Program-made: the position numbers and the translations under genes | The notes under the pieces: generated by a model | The model's input: only the letters and a program-made list of their open reading frames with translations | Told to the model about the DNA's origin: nothing | Databases searched by the model: none | NCBI RefSeq assembly: GCF_024055715.1 | Contig: NZ_JAMXMV010000017.1 | Span: 1-64,000, forward strand | DNA from: Actinoallomurus soli | GTDB lineage: Bacteria; Actinomycetota; Actinomycetes; Streptosporangiales; Streptosporangiaceae | Reading direction: 5' to 3' | Length of the DNA: 64,000 nucleotides | Shown here: positions 33,487 to 44,143 of the stretch, piece after piece | Position numbering within the stretch: the stretch's first letter is position 1 | How the letters are laid out: every line of letters begins with the position of its first letter

Positions 33487-34716
33487 ATGTCGGACGACGG
33501 CACCCCGGCCTTCTCGCTGGAGCTCAACGAGGACGTCCGGGCGGTCCAGGAGTGGGTCCATGAGTTCGCCAAGGACGTCATCCGCCCCGCGGGTCAGGAA
33601 TGGGACGAGCGTGAGGAGACGCCCTGGCCCATCCTCCAGGAGGCCGCCAAGATCGGGCTGTACTCGCTCGACTTCTTCGCCGGCCAGTGGATGGAGCCGT
33701 CCGGGCTCGGCATCCCGGTGGCGTTCGAGGAGCTGTTCTGGGGTGACGCCGGCATCGGCCTGTCACTCGTCGGCTCCGGCCTCGCGGCCGTCTCCGTCGC
33801 CGCGACCGGCACGCACGAGCAGATCGGCGAGTGGGTGCCGCAGATGTTCGGCACCGCCGACGACATCAAGCTCGGCGCGTTCTGCGCCTCCGAGCCCGAC
33901 GCCGGATCCGACGTCGGCTCCATCCGCACCCGCGCGGAGTACGACGAGGCCAAGGACGAGTGGGTGATCAACGGCACCAAGACGTGGGCGACGAACGGCG
34001 GCATCGCCAACGTCCACGTGGTCGTGGCCTCCGTCGACCCCGAACTCGGCACCCGCGGCCAGGCCAGCTTCATCGTGCCGCCCGGCACCGCCGGCCTGTC
34101 CCAGGGGCAGAAGTTCAAGAAGCACGGCATCCGCGCCTCCCACACCGCCGAGGTCATCCTCGACAACGTCCGGGTCCCCGGCTCCTGCCTCGTCGGCGGC
34201 AAGGAGAAGCTCGACGAGCGGCTCGCCCGTGTCCGCGAGGGCAAGCGCGCCGCCGGCCAGGCCGCCCTGCGCACCTTCGAGGCGTCCCGCCCGACCGTCG
34301 GCGCCATGGCCGTCGGCATCGCCCGCGCCGCGTACGAATACGCCCTGGACTACGCCCGCGAGCGCGAGCAGTTCGGCAAGAAGATCGGTGACTTCCAGGC
34401 CATCGCCTTCAAGCTCGCCGACATGAAGACCCAGGTCGACGCGTCCCGCCTCCTGGTCTGGCGCGCCGCGTGGATGGCCCGCAACGGCAAGGAGTTCTCC
34501 AGCGCCGAGGGCTCGATGGCCAAACTGCACGCCGGCGAGACCGCCGTCCGGGTGACGGAGGACGCCATCCAGATCCTCGGCGGCAACGGCTACACCCGCG
34601 ACTACCCGGTCGAGCGCTGGCACCGCGACAGCAAGATCTTCACGATCTTCGAGGGCACGTCGGAGATCCAGCGCCTCGTCATCGGCCGCACGATCACAGG
34701 ACTGCCGGTCCGCTAG
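33487..34716 (+). CDS. acyl-CoA dehydrogenase
   Basis: A 409-residue flavoprotein with the three ACAD regions: helical N-terminus, GAFCASEPDAGSDVGS / WVINGTKTWATNGG in the beta domain, and the C-terminal REREQFGKKIGDFQAIAFKLADM, ILGGNGYTRDYPVERWHRD and the catalytic Glu in FEGTSEIQR. It would oxidise an acyl-CoA to the enoyl-CoA using FAD. The substrate length is not readable. I chose the ATG at 33487 with GGAGG just upstream over the earlier GTG at 33472. No electron-transfer flavoprotein genes are nearby. Confidence 0.93.
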   Translation: MSDDGTPAFSLELNEDVRAVQEWVHEFAKDVIRPAGQEWDEREETPWPILQEAAKIGLYSLDFFAGQWMEPSGLGIPVAFEELFWGDAGIGLSLVGSGLAAVSVAATGTHEQIGEWVPQMFGTADDIKLGAFCASEPDAGSDVGSIRTRAEYDEAKDEWVINGTKTWATNGGIANVHVVVASVDPELGTRGQASFIVPPGTAGLSQGQKFKKHGIRASHTAEVILDNVRVPGSCLVGGKEKLDERLARVREGKRAAGQAALRTFEASRPTVGAMAVGIARAAYEYALDYAREREQFGKKIGDFQAIAFKLADMKTQVDASRLLVWRAAWMARNGKEFSSAEGSMAKLHAGETAVRVTEDAIQILGGNGYTRDYPVERWHRDSKIFTIFEGTSEIQRLVIGRTITGLPVR

Positions 34717-34909
34717 CGTTTTTACAGGTCAGACGGACTGTCCGTGGCCGTCCGTGTGGGGTTCGATCAAGCTGCACGCCGATCAGCGATTGCCCGTCAG
34801 ACCCCATCGTTTTCTGTCGGTTCCCAACGCCGTGCTGACTTGGTGCTGACCCCTAACCGCTAGGTACGTCGTAACCGGGTGGGGGCCAGCACGTCCGCAG
34901 TGGCTCGCC

Positions 34910-35262
34910 GTCTGGAACTCAGCGGTGGTCGGGCACACCATATTCAGGCGAGGGAATGGCAGCAGTTCCAGTCCGACCAGCGTGGCGCCGGTCAGGTCCA
35001 GGTCCATCACGCCCCAGAAGCGGGAGCCGCTGGCCGGTGGATTCGTCCGGTCATCGCGTAGGTGCTTGATCAAGACGCGCTGGGCGGTGAGACGGACCTG
35101 GTGCTCGCCCTGCTGGTCGGCGGGGATGGGCTGGGCGGTGTTCTGAACGGCGCGACGGCGGCCACGGGCGGCCGCGGCGTTCGGGGGAAGCCGGGGCAGG
35201 CTGTAGGGCAGGCGCAGGTAGGCGCAGAGGACATCGACGATCGTCTGCCGCAGCTCGGCGTG
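34910..35262 (-). pseudogene. remnant of a pentapeptide-repeat protein
   Basis: The reverse strand carries RQTIVDVLCAYLRLPY, then EHQVRLTAQRVLIKHLR and FWGVMDLDLTGATLVGLEL. This series precedes the pentapeptide repeats in a widespread actinobacterial membrane-associated family. The repeat domain itself degenerates after about 34960, and upstream of 35262 the frame runs into antisense of an unrelated SpoIIE-type remnant. Both ends are therefore missing. It is a non-functional fragment, not a gene. Confidence 0.65.
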
Positions 35263-35269
35263 GTTCTGG

Positions 35270-36198
35270 CCGACGACAACGCCCGCCATTACACCCGCGA
35301 ACACCCGACCGCCCTGGCGTTGCAGCGCAGCCTGCTCCCGCACACCCTCCCCGACCAGAACGCCGTCGAGGTGACCTGCCGCTACCTGCCGGCCCGGTCA
35401 GCCGTAGGCGGCGACTGGTTCGACGTCATTCCCCTGTCGGGCCCGCGAGTCGCCCTGGGCGTCGGCGATGTGGTCGGTCACGGCCTCCAGGCATCGGCCA
35501 CCATGGGACGGCTGCGCACACGCGGGCCACCCGGCGCCGGCTGTCGTCTTCCCCGACGGCACTGTCGACTACCTCGAGGTACCCGCTGGGCCGTCACTCG
35601 GGCTGGGCGGCTTGCCGTTCGAGACACTCGACATCCGTCTTCCCGAAGAAGCCAGCTGATCCTCTATACCGACGGCCTCATCGAACGCCGGAATCGCGAC
35701 ATCGGGACCGGGCTGACCGAATGTGGCGACTTCTCAGCAGAACCCACGGATTGCCCAGTGAGACGTGCCGAGCCCTGGTCGATGCGCTGGTGCCTGCTCA
35801 GCGTAGCGATGACATTGCTCTGCTCGTCAGTCGGACGCGGTCCCTGGACGACCGGTACATCGCGCACTGGAACTACCCGGCGAACCCACTGCCGTATCCC
35901 ACCTGCGTCAGGAAGCCGCTCGCCAGCTTCCGAATGGCACCTTGAGGAGCTGGGCTTCACCACGGAACTGATCGTCAGTGAATTGGCGACCAATGCGTTC
36001 CGGTACGCGGCGCAGCCGAGTGAGCTGCGGCTGATCTTTGATCGCGCTCTCCTACGCGAAGTTTCTGACTGCAGCAGCACGTCCCCGCGTTTGCGGCGGG
36101 CCAAGAGCACGGATGAGGGCAGGCGAGGTCTGTTCCTGGTCGCCCGGCTCGCCCAACGTTGGGGAACGCGGTATACCGTGAACGGAAATGTTATTTGA
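35270..36198 (+). pseudogene. SpoIIE-type PP2C phosphatase with C-terminal ATPase domain, decayed
   Basis: The pieces of one protein appear in order but in changing frames. DNARHYTREHPTALALQRSLLPHTLPDQ and GGDWFDVIPL to MGRLRT are in frame 1 (to about 35520). AHAGHPAPAVVFPDGTVDYLEVPAG is in frame 2 (about 35515-35655). LILYTDGLIERR is in frame 1 (about 35655), SETCRALVDALVPAQRSDDIALLV is in frame 3 (35750-35840), and ELGFTTELIVSELATNAFRYA to RGLFLVARLAQRWGTRY is in frame 1 (about 35945-36180). About 60 residues seem to be deleted near 35520. Intact relatives are GAF/SpoIIE phosphatases fused to an HATPase_c_2 domain and act in sigma-factor regulation. Confidence 0.8.
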
Positions 36199-36389
36199 AT
36201 GGAATAGTCTCTTCCTGCTGCCATCCTGCGAGCGCGGCTCTAATGACCAGGAGTCGTGCACGAGATGCGCAATTCGACGCTGAGCGGCCGACAGGCGCGT
36301 CGACCCATGCTGAACTGGCCGCCCCCGTCGGAAAATGAGACGCAGTCTCGCCGGCCTTGACATGGAGTCCCGTGCCTGACGGCTACTCT

Positions 36390-36801
36390 CTCGGTTCATC
36401 GTCGTCCACCCCGGCCCGTCCGGCCTGGGCTGAGATCGCAAGCAGTCGTCAGGGGTGGTCGCGCTGAGCGCCACGTCCACGCGTCGGCCGAGTGGACCCT
36501 GGCGTACCCGGACCTCCAGGGCCAGCAGTTCGACGATGGAGAGTCCTCGACCGTGTTCGTCGTGGCCGGGCCGGGACGCCGGAGTCCGTCACCGAGATCC
36601 ACAGGACTCCCTCGCGCCGGGACAGGCGGACGGTCATGTCGTGACGGCCGTGCTCGGCGGCGTTCGCGGCGAGCTCACCGACGATGAGCTCGGCGGGCTC
36701 CCGATCGGCGGACGGGCATCGCCACTGGGTCAGGACGGCGACGACGCAGCGGCGGGCCACCGGAACCCAGCGGACCTCCGCCGGCAGAGCCAGGAGGGCC
36801 T
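36390..36801 (-). pseudogene. ATP-binding (anti-sigma regulatory type) protein, frameshifted
   Basis: On the reverse strand, LPAEVRWVPVARRCVVAVLTQW and ELIVGELAANAAEHGRHDMTVRL through LWISVTDSG (36801 to about 36580) match the HATPase_c_2 N-box region. The expected G-box part, HGRGLSIVELLALEV, follows in another frame (about 36560-36510). One frameshift thus splits the gene, and no clear start codon precedes the first part. Such proteins are common serine-kinase-like regulators in streptomycetes. It lies beside a second decayed regulator of the same superfamily. Confidence 0.65.
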
Positions 36802-37128
36802 GGTGCCGGGGGAGTGTCCTGGCGTCGAGGGGGCGGCGGGCGTCATCCCCCGGTCACGGCAGACGATCGGCTGAGCGGCGGGCCGGTGTTCCTCGACGGA
36901 TCCGGCGGGCGGCCTTGTCGCCTCTCTGAGGGTTGTGGTGAACATGATCGGCCCCGAATCTGGCGGAAGAGGGGACGTTGCGGGCGGGTCCTCTCGGCGG
37001 TAGGTCAGCTCGGGCCCCTATAGGTGGAACCGCTGATCACCAGGCCGCTTCAGACGCTACGCGGCTGTTCGGCGCGATGTAGCTGGGCGACGGGGTGCAT
37101 CCACCCTGTCCGGCAGGGGTGGGACGTC
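36802..37128. other. intergenic, no gene recognised
   Basis: Neither strand has a frame with recognisable domains or a good start. It lies between the decayed ATP-binding gene and the hairpin ending the aldehyde dehydrogenase unit, and I see nothing else in it. Confidence 0.4.
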
Positions 37129-37160
37129 GCGGGGCCGGACACGTGGGTGTCCGGCCCCGC
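37129..37160 (-). terminator. perfect 14-bp hairpin downstream of the DUF779 gene
   Basis: GCGGGGCCGGACAC (37129-37142) pairs with 37147-37160 around GTGG. It lies about 60 bases past the DUF779 stop, read leftward, and probably ends the aldehyde dehydrogenase-DUF779 transcript. Confidence 0.75.
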
Positions 37161-37222
37161 TGTCGCCACCGCCTGCGTCGGCGCGGTGGTCGTCGGGTGT
37201 CCCCGTTCCCGGCGTCGACGGG

Positions 37223-37626
37223 TCAGCCGTCGGTGTCCGCCCCGGTCGGCAGGGGCGGTTCCGCGGCGAGGCGTTTCCACTCCTCGTCGGTGAGGACCCG
37301 GGAGCGGAGCAGGAAGCGCACGCCCTCGGGCGCTTCGAGGGAGAAGCCGCTGCCCCGGCCAGGGACCACGTCGACGGTGAGGTGGGTGTGCCGCCAGTAC
37401 GCGTACTGGTCGGCGCTCATCCAGAAGGGGACGTCCCCTGCGACGTGGCCGAGGAGGACGTCCGAGGCTCCGACCCGGAACTCACCGCGGGGGTAGCACA
37501 TGGGCGCGCTGCCGTCGCAGCAGCCACCGGACTGGTGGAACATCAGCGGCCCGTGTGTCGCGGTGAGCCGCCGCACGAGGTCCTCTGCGGCCGGTGTCAG
37601 CTCGACGCGCCCGGTGCGGGCGGCCA

Positions 37627-37627
<1 letters not shown>
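37223..37627 (-). CDS. DUF779 domain protein
   Basis: A 134-residue protein with the Cys-rich signature FHQSGGCCDGSAPMC and the conserved HTHLTVDVVPGRGSGFSLE of DUF779 (PF05610). The family is regularly coupled to acetaldehyde-type aldehyde dehydrogenases but its function is not known to me. The three Cys suggest metal or redox chemistry. Its ATG shares one base with the stop of the upstream aldehyde dehydrogenase (TGATG), so the two are translated together. Confidence 0.9.
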
Positions 37628-39144
<1,517 letters not shown>

Positions 39145-39256
39145 GGCGGCTCTCCTCGGGGGATGGTGAGTGCGGTACGACGGCCCACGCCGTCGTGATG
39201 CGGTGCACTATGAGCCCCCGAGGTTGGCGGGAGGTTGGTGCCCTGGGGGCGAGGCG

Positions 39257-40495
39257 TCAGTCGCGCAGGGCCGCGCCGAGGCGGCCGGCCGCGATGGCGC
39301 GACGGGTGTCCCGCGGGCCGAGCAGGCTGAGAGCGTGCTCGTGCACCCCCACGTCGTACGGGGCTCGTTCGCCGTACCGCAGCGCGTGCTCCGGACGGGC
39401 GCTGGCGAGCACCGCCTCGCGCACCGCCACCTCGAGGTGGGTGCGCCACTCCGCGATGCCTGGCGCCTCGGACCAGGGCAGCAGCGGGCCCCGGTACAAC
39501 CGCAGGGCGGTGTCCGCGTCCCCCTTCTCCAGCGCCCGCAGCACATCGGCGGCGTCGCAGGACACAGGTGTGGTCAGCGCGTAGCGACGGGTGGCGACAC
39601 CGCCATCGAGGGCGCGCCGCAGATGGGAGATCTCCGCCTTGAACGTGGACGCCGTCACCGGCCGGTCGCCGTACACGGCCTCACGGAGGCGTTCGGGGGA
39701 ATATCCGTCCGGTTCCAGCGCGAGCAGTGTCAGGATCTCCAGCTGCCGGGGCCGCAGGGGGAGGGGAACGCCCTTGCGTACGGCTTGTCCGGGACCGAGG
39801 CAGGTGAGGTTCACAGGGTCGGTGTTACCGCAGGGGCGCAAGGGGGGCTCTGATCGGAGCCGGGCCTCGACTGCGGCGACCAGCGAGCGCACCGTGGACA
39901 TCGCCAGAGGGTTGGAGCGGTCCCAGGTGGTGGACATGTCCAGCACGCCGAGGACGCGTCCGTCCGGGCCGTGCACGGGAGCGCAGTAGCAGACCCAGTC
40001 GTGCAGGGCCGTCACCAAGTGCTCGGCCGAGAAGACGGAAGTGGGGCGGCCGGTGCGCAGCGCGAGGGACAACGCGTTGGTGCCCATGGCCTGCTCGTCC
40101 CAGCGACCGCCCGGCGCGAAGTTGACACGCTCGGCGCGACGGCGCATGGTCCGCCCGCCGCACGTCCACAGAATCGTGCCGGACTCGTCGGTGAGCGCGG
40201 TGACGAACCCGGCGTCCTCCGCGATGCTGCGCAACTCGTCGGCGAGGCCGTCGACCGGCCGGCGCAGCGGCGAGCCGCTCCAGCGGTGCCGCACAGCGCC
40301 CCCGTCGGTGACCGGGGCGCCGTCCCGGCCCGGATCCACGCTACTCAGCGAGCGAACCCACGATTCGGTCACGTCGTCGCGCACCGCTTCCAGACCGCTC
40401 GGTTTCGATCCGGCGGTCCTCATCTCCGGCACCAGGCGGGACCACTCGCTCTCCAGCGCGGCTCTGCGCCGCCGGAGGTCACTGCGTTGTGACAT
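39257..40495 (-). CDS. GAF-domain transcriptional regulator (AcoR-like sensor part with C-terminal winged helix)
   Basis: A 412-residue protein. The N-terminal part (SWVRSL, then a GAF domain with LTDESGTILW, FAPGGRWDEQAMGTNALSLAL and HDWVCYCAPVHGPDGRVLGVLDMS) is like the sensor of AcoR-type activators. In place of the AAA+ sigma-54 module it has a winged-helix region (LPLRPRQLEILTLLALEPDGYSPERLREAVYGD). Such truncated AcoR relatives regulate aldehyde dehydrogenase genes in actinobacteria. It sits between the ALDH unit and the divergent ADH gene and is the obvious local regulator. The ATG at 40495 fits. Confidence 0.85.
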   Translation of the reverse strand: MSQRSDLRRRRAALESEWSRLVPEMRTAGSKPSGLEAVRDDVTESWVRSLSSVDPGRDGAPVTDGGAVRHRWSGSPLRRPVDGLADELRSIAEDAGFVTALTDESGTILWTCGGRTMRRRAERVNFAPGGRWDEQAMGTNALSLALRTGRPTSVFSAEHLVTALHDWVCYCAPVHGPDGRVLGVLDMSTTWDRSNPLAMSTVRSLVAAVEARLRSEPPLRPCGNTDPVNLTCLGPGQAVRKGVPLPLRPRQLEILTLLALEPDGYSPERLREAVYGDRPVTASTFKAEISHLRRALDGGVATRRYALTTPVSCDAADVLRALEKGDADTALRLYRGPLLPWSEAPGIAEWRTHLEVAVREAVLASARPEHALRYGERAPYDVGVHEHALSLLGPRDTRRAIAAGRLGAALRD

Positions 40496-40558
40496 GTGCT
40501 TTCCCCTGTCATCGAACGGGGACGACCGATTATTGTCCGCAGGGACCGCGCCGGCGCA

Positions 40559-40597
40559 CCTGTCCGAGCGGTCCGCGCCCCTGTCCGATCGGACAGG
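40559..40597. promoter_or_regulatory. repeated CCTGTCCGA operator candidate
   Basis: CCTGTCCGATCGGACAGG (40580-40597) is a perfect 18-bp palindrome. A second copy of the half site, CCTGTCCGA, starts at 40559, exactly 21 bases earlier, followed by an imperfect CGGTCCG arm. Two sites on the same helix face, in the 223-base gap between the GAF regulator and the alcohol dehydrogenase, suggest cooperative binding of that regulator. Confidence 0.6.
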
Positions 40598-40718
40598 CGC
40601 CGTACCCCGGCGCGCGTGCCTAGCGTGGTCTTCAGTTAGACGACAGTGTTATCGACCAACTCGGCCGTAAAATCAAGGTTGCATGTGGGTTGCGGGCTTC
40701 CCGCCCTTTGGAGGTCGC

Positions 40719-41992
40719 ATGTCGCTCGCATCTCACGCCATGGTGGCGGACGGTGACGATTCGAGTTCGGACTGGAGTCGCGACGAGAGCCACTGCGAGC
40801 TTCTGGGACCGCAGCGCACGAGCACGGAGGCCGTGCGGCAGTCCGCCCGGCTGGCCAAGTTCCATGTGCCCGAGGTCGTGTTCGGGCCGCGTTCGCTCAC
40901 GGAGCTCGGGCACTGCGCGCTGCGCCTCGGCGGTCGCCGGCCTTTCCTGGTCACCGATGCCGGGCTGATGGAGGCAGGCTGGGTGGACGAGGCGGTCGGC
41001 CATCTGCGCAGGGCCGGTCTGCGGCCGGTCGTGTGGTGCGAAGTGACGCCCAACCCCAAGGACCATGAGGTGCAGGCTGGCTTCCAGCGGTACGCCGCCA
41101 GCGGCTGCGACGTGATCGTGGGGGGCGGCGGCGGCTCGGTCATCGACGCGGCCAGGGGCGTGGCGATTCTGTCGAGCAACGGCGGGCACATCCTCGACTA
41201 CGAGGGTGTGGACCAGGTAGTGCAGCCCATCCCTCCGACCGTGATGGTGCCCTCCACGTCGGGCACCGGGGCGGACGTCTCCTAGTTCGCCGTGATCACC
41301 GACACCCCGAGCACGTCAAGCTCACCATTGTGAGCCGCACGCTGGTGCCTGAGATCTCGGTGATCGACCTGCGGCTGCTGACCACCATGCCGGACTGGCT
41401 CAACGCGGCCACCGGCCTGGACGCACTGACGCACGCCATCGAGGCGTTCGTCTCCCGGGCGCACAATCCGCTGACGAACAACCACGCCCTGCACGCGGTC
41501 GAGCTGATCACCGCGAACCTGGTGCGCACCCAGGTCGACCCCAGGGACTTCGAAGCGCGGCTCGCCATGGCCCAGGCCGCGCTGGAGGCCGGCATGGCCT
41601 TTACCAACGCCATCCTCGGCGCGACGCACGCCATGAGCCACCAGGTCGGCGGTCTGCTGGACGCCCCGCACGGCGTGGTCAACGGCGTCCTCCTGCCGCA
41701 CGTCATCCGGTTCAACGCCGAGGCGTGGCCGGAGCGCTTCGTCGCGCTGGGCGCGGCGGCTGGCCTTCCGGTCTCCGGTGTGCCGGCACAGGAGGTGGCC
41801 GAACAGCTCGCGGATCTGGTGCGCGCACTGGCGGACGACGTCGGCGTGCCGAAGGGACTGGCGAGCCTCGGGGTCGCGGAGCGCGACGTGCCGGTCCTGG
41901 CCCCCACGACACTCAAAGACGCGTGTATGGCCACCAACCCCGGGGAAGTCGACGTGCGGGACGTGGAGACACTGTTCCGCAAGGCACTGTGA
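40719..41992 (+). pseudogene. iron-containing alcohol dehydrogenase, broken
   Basis: Two halves of one Fe-ADH are visible. Part 1 (40719-41282) has FHVPEVVFGPRSL, GGGGGSVIDAARGVA and VPSTSGTGADVS, then a TAG at 41283-41285 where relatives have Gln. The frame continues FAVITDT and then loses one base near 41307. Part 2 resumes in the next frame as EHVKLTIVSRTLVPEISVID (from about 41309) through NAATGLDALTHAIEAF and GATHAMSHQVGGLLDAPHG to the stop at 41992, keeping the metal ligands. A nonsense codon and a frameshift 25 bases apart make an active product unlikely. GGAGG precedes the ATG. The divergent ALDH, DUF779 and regulator genes are intact. Confidence 0.88.
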
Positions 41993-42048
41993 GGCGATCC
42001 CGGTGAGCACTCCCGAACGCACGAACCGGACCCCCGACCTGGGAGTCC

Positions 42049-42307
42049 TCACCGGGCTGCATCGCAGGAGCGTCTGCGGGGTGATGAACAGGTGGTGCCG
42101 GCGGTGTCGCGGGAGCAGCCGCGCGAGCGCGGAGATGATCGCCCGGTCCGCCCACGATGGCCGGGGAGCGGCGACCTGGCGGCGGAGCACCGCGAGCTGA
42201 TGCCGCAGTACCAAGATCTCTGCGTCTTTCGACGCCTGTGATCGGGCGAGCAGCGCGATCCACCCGAACACCCGTAAGACGATCAAGTACAACAACCGCA
42301 GAGCCAT
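42049..42307 (-). pseudogene. N-terminal fragment of an integrase-type transposase
   Basis: About 86 codons from the ATG at 42307 (MALRLLYLIVLRVFGWIALL, then DAEILVLRHQLAVLRRQV, WADRAIISALARLLP and TPQTLLR) match the N-terminus of a common actinobacterial integrase-core transposase family. The similarity stops at about 42049, just beyond the alcohol dehydrogenase end, and the DDE core is absent. It is a truncated mobile-element remnant at the left border of the catabolic island. Confidence 0.75.
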
Positions 42308-42478
42308 CCTGCGATCCTGCCGGAGCCGAGCTACCGACCACAGCGAAACCCCAGATCAGCCCCTGCGACACGATATTCGGCACCCACAGGCGTCAGGTGA
42401 TCGATCACGAGTGTTCCTCACTGCAGCCGTTGCAGGGTTCCGGGACTGTGCCGCTGTCACCACTCGTAGAGGGGCGGG

Positions 42479-44143
42479 TCAGGAAGCGGCCGTGGAGAGG
42501 CGAAGATCCGTGTTGCGACTTCCGGCCAGGGTGCGGAACAGCCCGTCCACGTCCGAGGGGGCGGCGTCCCCGCTCCATCCGACATACATATCGGGGCGCA
42601 CCAGGATGAGTCCGCGTGGTTCGTCGGGCAGTGTCGGCTCGTCGAGGTCGAGCACGGTCAGCGGGATGCCCAGACGAGTCGCGGCGTCGGTGAAGGCTGC
42701 GGTGTCTCCGTGCACGTGGACCAGGGTGAAGTCGCGCCCGAGCAGGTCGAACACCGAACGCCCGTCGGGCAGCCAGGTGTGTGGGAACCGGGAGCCGGCG
42801 GTGACGCTCGGCTGGTACCGGTCGATGCGTTCGATCGGCGGGCGACCCTGGGCATGGTCGGCGACAATCCCCGGGGAGCCGGCGTAGCGAGAGCCGAACT
42901 GGACGCCCTGACTGTGCCATTGCTGCCGGTCGACCTTTGCGATCAGCGCACCGACCTCGGCGCGCAGCCGGGCGCCCTCGGCGTCGTCCACGTGCAGTGC
43001 GGGATCGCGGGCGATCGAGGCCATGTCGCGGTCGATCTTCAGCGCGGCGCGGGAGGTGGCCTCGCCGACCGACCGGCGTTCGGTCTCGTACGCCGTGAGC
43101 AGCTCGGGGCCGCCCCAGCCGGCGAGGAGTGCGGCCAGCCGCCAGCCGAGCCCGACGGCGTCGGCGATGCCGGTGTTCATGCCGAATCCGCCGAGCGGCA
43201 GCCAGAGGTGCGCGGCGTCGCCCGCCAGCATGATCCGCCCGTCGACGAACCGGTCGGCGACGAGCCGACGCGGTGTCCATCGCACCACCTGAAGCTTCTC
43301 CAGCTCCATCTCGCGGCCCAGTGCGGCGCGCAGCACCTCGTCCTCGTCGAGGTCTTCTGGGGCGGTGCCCTCGGGGACCCGGGCGTGGCAGAGGTAGAGC
43401 CCTGCGCCGTCGAGCTGCACGAACGAGCCCTTCAGCCGAGGGCCGTACCACCAGTACATCCAGCCCGGCCGCTCCGACGCGGCGAACTCGCGGGCCAGCT
43501 CCGCGGAGCGGAAGTAGACCGAGAGCCGGTTCTCCGCGGCGCGGGCGTCGCCCTCCAGCCTGGCGCCGATCGCGCGGCGGGTGGTGCTGGTTCCGCCGTC
43601 GCAGCCGACGACATAGTCCGCGGTCAGCACGGTTTCGAACCCGTCTGTCTCGACCCGGACCTCGACGATCTCGCCGCGCTGAGCGACGCTGGTGACGCGG
43701 TGTCCGCGTGTGATCTCGACGGAGGGATAGGCGCGCACGTGCGCTTCGAGGATCGGCTCCAGGAAGATCTGTGAAATCCGGTGCTGGGGTTCGGGCGTGG
43801 GCCATTCCTCCAGCTCGGGGGCGGTTCCGTCGAGGATCTGCTGCGCCGAGGAGAACGGGAAGCGGTTCAGCTCCCAGCCGGTCAGCGTCGTGCAGTAGAC
43901 GACGTCCGTGGCGTGGTCGAGCGGTAGGCCGGCCCGGCGGATCGGGTCTGCGACGCCGAGTCGGCGGAAGTACTCCATCGACCGGGCGTTGGTGGTGTTG
44001 CAGCGCGGGTTGTCCGTGGTGGTGTGGCTCTGCTCGAGCACAAGCGTGTCGACACCTCGGGTGCCGAGCTCGGCAGCGAGCGTCATGCCGACCGGGCCCG
44101 CGCCGACGACGATCACGGAGCGGTGGCCGGAGGGAGTGGGCAT
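42479..44143 (-). CDS. FAD-dependent aromatic hydroxylase, MhpA-like
   Basis: A 554-residue flavoprotein monooxygenase with the FAD Rossmann motif VIVVGAGPVGMTLAAELG at residues 9-26, DYVVGCDGGTSTTRR (DG motif) and GRIMLAGDAAHLWLPLGGFGMNTGIAD. A C-terminal thioredoxin-like extension is present. This is the p-hydroxybenzoate hydroxylase superfamily, closest in layout to MhpA, 3-(3-hydroxyphenyl)propionate 2-hydroxylase. It would ortho-hydroxylate a phenol to the catechol cleaved by the dioxygenase at 47485. It is the last gene of the leftward lysR unit; its ATG shares one base with the amidohydrolase stop (TGATG). Confidence 0.88.
   Translation of the reverse strand: MPTPSGHRSVIVVGAGPVGMTLAAELGTRGVDTLVLEQSHTTTDNPRCNTTNARSMEYFRRLGVADPIRRAGLPLDHATDVVYCTTLTGWELNRFPFSSAQQILDGTAPELEEWPTPEPQHRISQIFLEPILEAHVRAYPSVEITRGHRVTSVAQRGEIVEVRVETDGFETVLTADYVVGCDGGTSTTRRAIGARLEGDARAAENRLSVYFRSAELAREFAASERPGWMYWWYGPRLKGSFVQLDGAGLYLCHARVPEGTAPEDLDEDEVLRAALGREMELEKLQVVRWTPRRLVADRFVDGRIMLAGDAAHLWLPLGGFGMNTGIADAVGLGWRLAALLAGWGGPELLTAYETERRSVGEATSRAALKIDRDMASIARDPALHVDDAEGARLRAEVGALIAKVDRQQWHSQGVQFGSRYAGSPGIVADHAQGRPPIERIDRYQPSVTAGSRFPHTWLPDGRSVFDLLGRDFTLVHVHGDTAAFTDAATRLGIPLTVLDLDEPTLPDEPRGLILVRPDMYVGWSGDAAPSDVDGLFRTLAGSRNTDLRLSTAAS

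Noticed and set aside
41283-41309. Programmed recoding of the iron alcohol dehydrogenase
   Set aside because: There is an amber codon plus a separate one-base loss, and no slippery heptamer; decay is simpler.
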